Shown piece after piece: positions 57,372 to 64,000 of a DNA stretch of 64,000 nucleotides. The position numbers were made by a program, and so were the translations under genes. How positions within the stretch are numbered: position 1 is the first letter of the stretch; every line of letters starts with the position of its first letter. The notes under the pieces are model-generated. The model was given only the letters and a program-made list of their open reading frames with translations, was not told the DNA's origin and searched no databases. Source of the stretch: Pseudidiomarina sp. (lineage in GTDB: Bacteria; Pseudomonadota; Gammaproteobacteria; Enterobacterales; Alteromonadaceae); assembly GCA_023260975.1 (NCBI GenBank), contig JALQTK010000001.1:91852-155851 (forward strand). The letters are read 5' to 3'.

Positions 57372-58942
57372 CGCTGCTCTCCCTCGGTAATTCGTTGTGG
57401 CCATGCTAACAGCACCACAAAACATAATGCCAATAGCCATTGGCTGACCGCATAAATTGCTATGAGTTGATTATTCGCACCACTGCTATTGGCTACCAGT
57501 TCGCTGGTTAAAGTAGGCCAACGGCCGCCACCCATTAATACAATGGGTAAGTATTGCGCCATACTGACCAACCCAGCAAATACCCAGGCCAATAACAGAG
57601 GTTGTTTTATCAGCGGCCGCTTAGCCAACCACCAACTGCGCCAAAAGCCATAACCGTAACTTTGTAAGGTGGTGACATAACGTTGCTCGAAACGCCGTTC
57701 AGCCGGCGCTAAAATCAGCGCAACATAGGCTGCACTAAAGGGAATTTGTGCGGCTACCAACGCCATACCATAGTGCCACCCACCGGCACCACTGGTGAGC
57801 AGCGCAAACACCTGTTGCCAGGCTAACAGCAAGGTAAGTTGTGGCACTAATAACGGTAGCAACAGCCACATCATCAGTGCGCTGATACGACCGCGCCGCT
57901 GCCATTCCAATAACACCACCACCCAGATCAGGCTTATACTGGCAACCAGCATGGCCAGACCCGCACTATGAGCAAATAATTGCAGCAATTGAGGCAACTC
58001 TTGCTGCCAGCGCGCAAGGCTCCAGCTACTGGGCAACAGCTGCGGATAAAACCAACCTAACGCGGCACTCTGCGCAACGATGGCTAGCGCTGCCAGTAAT
58101 CCAATGAGGCTGATTAGAGTCGCTACGGGTAAACGCACCGTAGTGCCCTTTAAACGCGGCAAAAGTTGCCAAATAGTGAGCTTCTCTAGGGCCAAAATCA
58201 ACAGCCCGGCGAGCGCTGCGAGTAACAATAAGGTGATTGCCCCATAGCTGGCAAAGAGTTGACTAGTCGGTTCAGCATCGAGCTGCCATTGCAGCACCTG
58301 AACCGCCAATGGTGCCGGAGTTTGTGGTGCGGCTAGCAGCGCCACATCGACCACACTCAGGCTATAAACAACCACAATCATCAGTGGCAAACGCATTCGC
58401 CGCAGCAACTCAGGCATCACCAATAACCACCAACTGCGTTGGCGGCTATAACCCAAACTTTGTCCGCTTAACAACCAGCGCTGCCATGGCATTTGTGCCA
58501 GCGCCCGCTGACTCATTAACCACAAAAATGGAATTTCTTTAAGCGCCAAAATCACCACAAAACTGACCAACTGTTGCCGATCAAAGAATTGCAGCTGCCA
58601 GCTCTCAGGCAGCAATCGCCATAACCAGCCATAGGGCGCTAATAACCAGAGTAAACCAATTGCCAACGCTAAGTGGGGTAAGGCGATCAGCTGCAATAAC
58701 CTACAGCCACCAGCGGTGCTTGGTTGCACGCTAAGGATTACCAGCCAAGCAATCAGCATAATCGCAACAGCGATTAGAATTGACTGGCTAACCATTGTGC
58801 TAAGGCCGGGATAGTTCAGCCAACTAAACAATAACTGCGGTTGTTGCAGCAGTTGCGCGCCGATGTAACCAGCGAGCAGCAACCATGGCAGTACTAATAC
58901 CACCAGCGCAACGCTCGTTCGCCACTGGCTGACCGTGATCAT
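57368..58942 (-). CDS. ynjC: ABC transporter permease YnjC, double-length
   Basis: 524 residues from the ATG at 58942, which overlaps the ynjB stop by four bases. It is a fused double permease with about twelve membrane segments and two copies of the EAA-type loop (around LSGQSLGYSRQRSWWLLVMP and YVTTLQSYGYGFWRSWWLAK), as in E. coli YnjC (511) and the related ThiP/FbpB importers. It forms the channel of the YnjBCD importer in the inner membrane. Confidence 0.92.
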   Translation of the reverse strand: MITVSQWRTSVALVVLVLPWLLLAGYIGAQLLQQPQLLFSWLNYPGLSTMVSQSILIAVAIMLIAWLVILSVQPSTAGGCRLLQLIALPHLALAIGLLWLLAPYGWLWRLLPESWQLQFFDRQQLVSFVVILALKEIPFLWLMSQRALAQMPWQRWLLSGQSLGYSRQRSWWLLVMPELLRRMRLPLMIVVVYSLSVVDVALLAAPQTPAPLAVQVLQWQLDAEPTSQLFASYGAITLLLLAALAGLLILALEKLTIWQLLPRLKGTTVRLPVATLISLIGLLAALAIVAQSAALGWFYPQLLPSSWSLARWQQELPQLLQLFAHSAGLAMLVASISLIWVVVLLEWQRRGRISALMMWLLLPLLVPQLTLLLAWQQVFALLTSGAGGWHYGMALVAAQIPFSAAYVALILAPAERRFEQRYVTTLQSYGYGFWRSWWLAKRPLIKQPLLLAWVFAGLVSMAQYLPIVLMGGGRWPTLTSELVANSSGANNQLIAIYAVSQWLLALCFVVLLAWPQRITEGEQR

Positions 58943-60003
58943 TGTTGATAGCGCTCTAGCCATTGTTGCTCAAGCAGTTTAACCCAGCCCACGTGCGGCT
59001 CAGCTTGCGCGGGAAATACATGCTGTGGAGTATTGTCGTGGCTAAAGCGAATTACTGCCGCATCACCCCAGCCATCGGCTGCTTGCTTGCGCTGTTGCGC
59101 GGCTTCACTGAGCAAAAAATTAACGACTTGAAGTGCTCCCTCGGGGTTATTAGCAGCCTTTGGAATGGCTAGATAATGGCTATTGGTGATAGCGCGCTGA
59201 CCAACCAATAGGGCTTTAATAGTGGCTGGCAAACGCTGATTACGCTGCGCGTTAGTTAGCTCCGAGGGATTAAAACTAACCGCGTTATCGAGCACGCCCT
59301 GGGCTAATAATTGCTGTTGTTGCGCGGCGCTGGCTGGGAACTCTCGTCCGCCGCGCCATAACAGCGGGTGCAACTGATCTAAATAGGCCCATAGCGGAGC
59401 CAATAGCTGTGCCTGCTGGGCAGCCTGTGGCGCTTGATATAACGCCCCATGATGCTGATTTAATTCGAGCAGTAACAGTTTCAGAAAGGTGGTGCCATGA
59501 AACTCGGGTGGTTTTGGGTAACTCAGCCGCCCTGGGTTGCTGTTGGCATAGTCCAGCAACTGCTGCGGCGACATACTGTTGGTATGCCCTAAGCCACGCA
59601 CCAATAGGTGAAATTGCCCTACCCCCCATGGTAATTCAAAGTCATCGGTAGCAATGCCAAAATCGTGCTGCCAGCCAAGTGAGGGGTCAAGTAGTGCGCT
59701 ATTAGCTACCGCTGCGGAAAGATTTCCACGTAGCGCATTAGCGGCTTTCAATGCATGAAAATTTTCGCCATTCAACCACAGCAGATCGACCGCACTACGC
59801 TGCTGTTGCTGCTGGTTTTCGCGCAGTAATAAAGCGACCGTCTCACTAATATCAGCGACTTTCACATGTACCAGTTGAATGTCTTCTGCAGCTAATTGTT
59901 GTTCTGCCCAGCGTAGGTACTGATTAACCTCGTCGGAGCCACCCCAGGCATGAAAATAGACCTGCTGAACGCTGACTAGCGCCGCTATAAACCAAAGTTT
60001 CAT
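58939..60003 (-). CDS. ynjB: Periplasmic substrate-binding protein YnjB
   Basis: 354 residues (E. coli YnjB 388). The signal is short (MKLWFIAALVSVQQVYFHAWGG). The mature protein is a type-2 periplasmic-binding fold with DLLWLNGENFHALKAANALRG and LPWGVGQFHLLV, which match YnjB. It should pick up the substrate for YnjC-YnjD. It overlaps the upstream flavoprotein gene by four bases (ATGA). Confidence 0.9.
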   Translation of the reverse strand: MKLWFIAALVSVQQVYFHAWGGSDEVNQYLRWAEQQLAAEDIQLVHVKVADISETVALLLRENQQQQQRSAVDLLWLNGENFHALKAANALRGNLSAAVANSALLDPSLGWQHDFGIATDDFELPWGVGQFHLLVRGLGHTNSMSPQQLLDYANSNPGRLSYPKPPEFHGTTFLKLLLLELNQHHGALYQAPQAAQQAQLLAPLWAYLDQLHPLLWRGGREFPASAAQQQQLLAQGVLDNAVSFNPSELTNAQRNQRLPATIKALLVGQRAITNSHYLAIPKAANNPEGALQVVNFLLSEAAQQRKQAADGWGDAAVIRFSHDNTPQHVFPAQAEPHVGWVKLLEQQWLERYQQ

Positions 60004-62165
60004 TTACGTCGCCACTGATGAAACCGAGCGAGCCAGGCTAATACGCGTTGCGGTGCATGCGCGCGTTTCCATACCCCGGCCACGTATTTATTGGCCTCAG
60101 CCATGGTTGGATAAATGTGTATAGTAGCCAACAGCTTATTCAAGCCAATGCCATGCTTCATTGCTAGCACAAATTCGGCTAATAAGTTACCCGCGTGAGC
60201 CCCGACGATCGTTACACCTAAGATTTTGTCACTGCCCGCTTTGGTCAATACTTTGACCCAACCATAGCGCTGCTGATCAGCAATAGCGCGATCCAAATCA
60301 TCAATGTCATAGCGTGAAACCTCCACGGCTATACCCTGCTGTTCAGCTTCTTTTTCATTGATACCAACACGCGCCACCTCAGGTTCACAGAAGGTCGCAG
60401 CGGGCATCACTCGATAATCAACTTTGAATTTTTTAAACGGGCTAAATAAGCCGTTTACCGCAGCATACCAAGCTTGATGACTGGCCGCATGAGTTAACTG
60501 AAAAGGCCCTGCGACATCACCGACTGCATAGATATTGGGAAAGTTTGTCTGTAAAAATTGGTTAACCGTGATGGTCTTGTCGGTTATTACCCCGAGCTCT
60601 TGCAAGCCATAGCCATCAAGCCTTGGCTGGCGCCCTAAGGCGACCAAAATCAGGTCGCTTTCAACGCGTTGCTCAGCAGATGGAATTGGCTCGGCAGCCT
60701 CTGTCGGAGCAATATGAACCACTTGAGTAGAATTGTCCTGACTGACTTGCATTGCCTTGTAACCGGTATACACGGTGATTCCATCACGCTGTAATTGCTG
60801 CTTTACCAGTTCAGCTGCATCACTATCCTCGCGTGGCAGCAATTGCGCTAACGCTTCAACTACCGTGACCTCACTACCGAGGCGGGCAAAGGCTTGCGCT
60901 AATTCTACGCCAATCGGTCCGCCACCGAGCACGGTCAAACGCTGAGGCAAGTCAGTCAACTGCCAAATACTGTCTGAGGTCACATAGCGACTCTCGGCAA
61001 GCCCTACAATACCTGGAACCAGCGGCCTTGCACCGGTAGCGAGAATAATAGTTCGTGCTGAACGCAGAGTGACCTGGCCCTGGGCATCAGTAATTTCAAC
61101 CTGCCACGGACTGACTAAACGCGCCTTGCCCAATAACACATTGACGCCGAGACCTTGGTAGCGTTCGACTGAATCATGCGGCTCAATATCAGTGATAACC
61201 TGTTGCACCGTCGCCATCACCGTTTTGAAATCAATACTGGCTAAACTGACACCCACACCATGTTGATTCAACGCATTGGCATGTTTTCGTCCATGCGCTA
61301 AATGCAATAAGGCTTTCGACGGAACGCAGCCGGTATTGAGACAGTCACCACCCATGGCATGCTGTTCGATTAAAGTCACCTTAGCTTTCACTGCAGCAGC
61401 GATATAGGCACTCACCAAACCACCAGAACCGGCACCGATCACCAGCAAATTGTCGTCAAAGTGATGCGGACGGCGCCAACCGCTATAAATACGTCGCGCT
61501 TTGAGCCAGTTGACCACTTGTTTTGCTACTAACGGAAAAATACCGAGCAACACAAAACTCAACAATAATTCAGTCGACAGCACATCGGCCACCTGTTCAA
61601 CTCGAGCTAATTGGGTTCCGGCATTCACGAATACTGCTGTACCAGCTAACATACCAACTTGGCTTACCCAATAGAAACGCCATGCAGGGATGCGGGTTAA
61701 GCCCATCACCAAGTTAATCATCCAGAATGGAAACAGCGGCACTAACCGCAGTGTCAGCAGGTACCAGGCGCCGTCGCGACTGATACCCGCGTTTACTTGC
61801 TGTAAACGCTCATCAAAGCGTTGCTCCAAACTATCACGGAGCACATAACGTGAGCTCATGAAGGCTAAAAGTGCGCCAACAGTCGAAGCAAACGAAGCCA
61901 GCACTAATCCCCAACCGAGGCCAAATAAGGCACCACTGCCCAAGGTTAGTACTACAGCACCGGGTATTGACAGTGCGGCAACCGCGACATAAACGACAAA
62001 ATAGCCGACAAACAGTAAAACAAAATGATCACGGTGCCATTGCGCTAATAGTTGTTGCTGCGCTTTGAGCTGATCGAGGGATAGCAAGTGATGCCATTGC
62101 TGCTGATAAATAACAGCAATGATCAGCAGCACCAGCACAATAAGACTAAGTTTTCCCCACCGCAC
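60000..62165 (-). CDS. Fusion of TVP38/DedA-like membrane domain and mercuric-reductase-type flavoprotein
   Basis: 721 residues. Residues 1-215 are a TVP38/TMEM64 (VTT, DedA-like) domain with GSGALFGLGWGLVLASFAST and LRLVPLFPFWMINLVMG. Residues 238-721 are a class-I pyridine-nucleotide-disulfide oxidoreductase: FAD motif GAGSGG (244-249), redox pair C275/C280 in GGDCLNTGCVPSK, NAD(P)H motif GGGPIGVELAQAF, and a C-terminal HIYPTMAEA carrying the His-Glu catalytic pair of its partner subunit. MerA's extra C-terminal Cys pair is absent, so mercury reduction is unlikely. It precedes ynjB with an ATGA overlap. Confidence 0.9.
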   Translation of the reverse strand: MRWGKLSLIVLVLLIIAVIYQQQWHHLLSLDQLKAQQQLLAQWHRDHFVLLFVGYFVVYVAVAALSIPGAVVLTLGSGALFGLGWGLVLASFASTVGALLAFMSSRYVLRDSLEQRFDERLQQVNAGISRDGAWYLLTLRLVPLFPFWMINLVMGLTRIPAWRFYWVSQVGMLAGTAVFVNAGTQLARVEQVADVLSTELLLSFVLLGIFPLVAKQVVNWLKARRIYSGWRRPHHFDDNLLVIGAGSGGLVSAYIAAAVKAKVTLIEQHAMGGDCLNTGCVPSKALLHLAHGRKHANALNQHGVGVSLASIDFKTVMATVQQVITDIEPHDSVERYQGLGVNVLLGKARLVSPWQVEITDAQGQVTLRSARTIILATGARPLVPGIVGLAESRYVTSDSIWQLTDLPQRLTVLGGGPIGVELAQAFARLGSEVTVVEALAQLLPREDSDAAELVKQQLQRDGITVYTGYKAMQVSQDNSTQVVHIAPTEAAEPIPSAEQRVESDLILVALGRQPRLDGYGLQELGVITDKTITVNQFLQTNFPNIYAVGDVAGPFQLTHAASHQAWYAAVNGLFSPFKKFKVDYRVMPAATFCEPEVARVGINEKEAEQQGIAVEVSRYDIDDLDRAIADQQRYGWVKVLTKAGSDKILGVTIVGAHAGNLLAEFVLAMKHGIGLNKLLATIHIYPTMAEANKYVAGVWKRAHAPQRVLAWLARFHQWRRK

Positions 62166-62190
62166 AAGCTTCTCCTTTGCGCTGCACTAA

Positions 62191-64000
62191 TTAAAATAGG
62201 TAGTTCATGGTTAGCTTCGCATGCCGCGGTAATTCCGGAAACACCAAAGTAGCGCCAAAATAGCCACCCTCAAACACCGGCGACCAATTGCTTTGATTAG
62301 TCACATTGAATAAATCGACACGCGCACGCAAACGACTCGTGGCTTGCCACTGCGCAAATAGATTGACACTATGCTGTTCACGAATGCGCACACTATTCAA
62401 ATAATCCAATTTATAGTCACCGTGATAGCTCAGTTGTCCACCCAGCTCCACCGCCGTATGCACGTTAACACCGAAAGCAATACTCAGCTGATGGTCTGGC
62501 AACCCTTGAACACGCGCGGTGGATGCCGGAAAAGCAGCAAAATTGGGTGCTCCTACACCGGTGCCGGCAACTAAGTCAGGTCGTGAGGTATCAAATGCAT
62601 CATAAACAGTACGGGCATCTTGAAATGCAGGTGAATCATCAAAGCGCGCCGACAAATAGCTATAGCCAGCACTCAGCCACGCTGTCTCCGCCTGATAGAA
62701 TAATTGGCTTTCAATACCTTGGGTTTTTATTCCTGAATTCGAACCATCGCGATTACGCAGACTGCGGTTCTGATAGAACCAGTTCACATCAGCGTACCAG
62801 GGGCTGCCCACTGGAGCATATTTGTAGCCCAGCTCTATAGCCTGGTTTTCGGTGGCAAAGTTTAACGGGTTAATCCGTTGATCAGCACCCAACACCGTGC
62901 CACCAGCCATGCTATTGGAGGTTGATTCAGTAAAATTGGCCGCCACATAAAGTCGTTGATCGTGGCTTAGCTTATATGCAGCACTTGCCTGGGCGGAATA
63001 AAGCCAGTCGGAATAACTGTCCTTTGCCGCCATAACCCCAGCTGGCGCAATCGCATCGCGCGCGGTTACATCGTACCAATCAGCACGCCCACCAAATTCT
63101 AACGTCAATCGGTTCGTCAACTGCTGGCGGTGCTGTGCGAATAGACTCCACTGGTAACTGCGTGAGGCGGTGGTATCAGACAAATTAAAATCACCCGCAC
63201 CATCACCGTTAATATCATATTGTGTGCCCGGTGATACATACACACCGGGCCGCAGTAGCACTAATCGCGCTTGTTGTTCTGGCGACAACGGAATCCGCCG
63301 ATTGCTCAACGGTCCGCTTAAATCAACTGGCAAATCTGCTTCGGTGGTAAATTGGCTATAACCCAAAACGTCATTATAACGCAGCCCACCGCCAAACCAG
63401 CTGGTGCTTTGTGCGCTCCAATCAGCTTGCCAGGTTGAGCGTGATTCAAAGGTGCTGGCACCATCAATAATTTCAACAAAACTATTTTGTGCAATCTCTT
63501 CGCGTTGCAGATGTTGCATCATCAGATCATGCCGATAGTTCCATTGCGAACCCAATTGACGCTGATAGTCACCGTAAAGCAACCAAGTTTGTGCGTGGTT
63601 AATATCATCTGGATCGGTGTAGACTTGATTGCGCGGCAACGCAATTAAGCCGCTTGGTGCTATCAGCGAAAAAGCTCCTGGAATCAACGAGCCATTAGGC
63701 TGACGCCCCTGCCCCTGAAGATAAAGTCCATGATCAATGAGATTCTGGGTGGGGCGATTAAAACCGGCGTTATCGGTCCAATCAACCTGATAGAATTCAC
63801 CGTAAAGATTTAGTTCGGATTGGTTATCCAGTAACCATCGATAGGTCATAAACACGCTATCACTGCTAAATTCCGCATAGTCATAAAAGCTATTTTCGCG
63901 AATTGACTCAACACTCACACGCGCGCCTTGTTGGCCCTGTTGCAGCACCACGCCATGGTCAAGTTGGGCACGATAGGCATGCCAGCGCCCCAATTCAACA
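62191..64000 (-). CDS. TonB-dependent outer membrane receptor, N-terminal part outside the window
   Basis: 602 complete codons are seen and the frame stays open through the window edge; the plug domain and signal must lie beyond 64000. The visible part is a beta-barrel with alternating aromatic strands (TLEFGGRADWY, YVAANFTESTSN, AIELGYKYAPVG) and ends in LTMNYLF with the terminal Phe of outer-membrane proteins. A loop near 258-270 (DINGDGAGDFN) resembles a calcium-binding or spacer motif. It lies 25 bases upstream of the flavoprotein-ynjBCDF genes and probably feeds the importer. Confidence 0.88.
   Translation of the reverse strand, partial: VELGRWHAYRAQLDHGVVLQQGQQGARVSVESIRENSFYDYAEFSSDSVFMTYRWLLDNQSELNLYGEFYQVDWTDNAGFNRPTQNLIDHGLYLQGQGRQPNGSLIPGAFSLIAPSGLIALPRNQVYTDPDDINHAQTWLLYGDYQRQLGSQWNYRHDLMMQHLQREEIAQNSFVEIIDGASTFESRSTWQADWSAQSTSWFGGGLRYNDVLGYSQFTTEADLPVDLSGPLSNRRIPLSPEQQARLVLLRPGVYVSPGTQYDINGDGAGDFNLSDTTASRSYQWSLFAQHRQQLTNRLTLEFGGRADWYDVTARDAIAPAGVMAAKDSYSDWLYSAQASAAYKLSHDQRLYVAANFTESTSNSMAGGTVLGADQRINPLNFATENQAIELGYKYAPVGSPWYADVNWFYQNRSLRNRDGSNSGIKTQGIESQLFYQAETAWLSAGYSYLSARFDDSPAFQDARTVYDAFDTSRPDLVAGTGVGAPNFAAFPASTARVQGLPDHQLSIAFGVNVHTAVELGGQLSYHGDYKLDYLNSVRIREQHSVNLFAQWQATSRLRARVDLFNVTNQSNWSPVFEGGYFGATLVFPELPRHAKLTMNYLF

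Noticed and set aside
60000-62165. Mercury resistance gene (merA)
   Set aside because: The N-terminal heavy-metal domain and the C-terminal vicinal Cys pair of MerA are missing and no mer genes surround it.

Overview
The window is chromosomal DNA of a gammaproteobacterium, probably from or near the Alteromonadales. The evidence is gene order. uvrY-uvrC-pgsA-tRNA(Gly-Cys-Leu), serS-rarA-lolA-ftsK-lrp-trxB-aat-infA-clpA-clpS-cspD, yejK-yejL-yejM-tRNA-Pro, mrp/metG and ynjB-C-D-F all follow the Escherichia coli arrangement. They are interleaved with genes typical of marine gammaproteobacteria: M61, M28 and M14 peptidases, TonB receptors and LytTR regulators. The genus cannot be fixed from sequence reading alone. 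I see no insertion sequence, prophage, plasmid gene or CRISPR array.

Layout. 1-9.4 kb: a truncated lipoprotein, a LytS/LytTR two-component pair, an M61 aminopeptidase, a two-domain pterin synthase, a LysE exporter with a divergent LysR, a Baeyer-Villiger monooxygenase and a methyltransferase. 9.4-16.4 kb: tRNA-Leu/Cys/Gly, pgsA, uvrC, a UvrY relative with a degenerate receiver, a thioesterase, tRNA-Ser, yccA and a tusD-C-B-E sulfur-relay cluster. 16.4-32.6 kb: the housekeeping block from serS to yejM, with crcB and ald inserted, ending in tRNA-Pro. 32.6-40.5 kb: the accessory part. A leftward operon encodes a BON-domain lipoprotein, a 929-residue exported protein with a jacalin-like lectin end, and a TPR-secretin. 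It faces a NarL-type response regulator and its membrane histidine kinase across a spacer with a near-perfect palindrome. 40.5-56 kb: an ABC exporter, small membrane proteins, M28 and M14 peptidases, ybhK, dcd, mrp, metG, rlmI, hinT and a fatty-acid-hydroxylase-type protein. 56.1-64 kb: an overlapping ynjF-D-C-B operon preceded by a membrane-flavoprotein fusion and a TonB-dependent receptor that runs off the window.

How the genes work together. The housekeeping blocks cover translation (serS, metG, infA, tRNAs, rlmI), protein turnover by the N-end rule (aat supplies the destabilising residue, ClpS delivers, ClpA unfolds), chromosome segregation (ftsK), lipoprotein and LPS control (lolA, yejM) and tRNA thiolation (tusDCBE). 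Alanine catabolism (ald) is probably controlled by the divergent Lrp through a 15-bp dyad on its -10 region.

The best candidates for something undescribed are: (1) the secretin/lectin/BON operon with its own two-component system; (2) the two-domain pterin synthase whose catalytic residues seem split between its halves; (3) the UvrY relative without phosphoacceptor residues; (4) the TonB-receptor-linked YnjBCDF transport operon.
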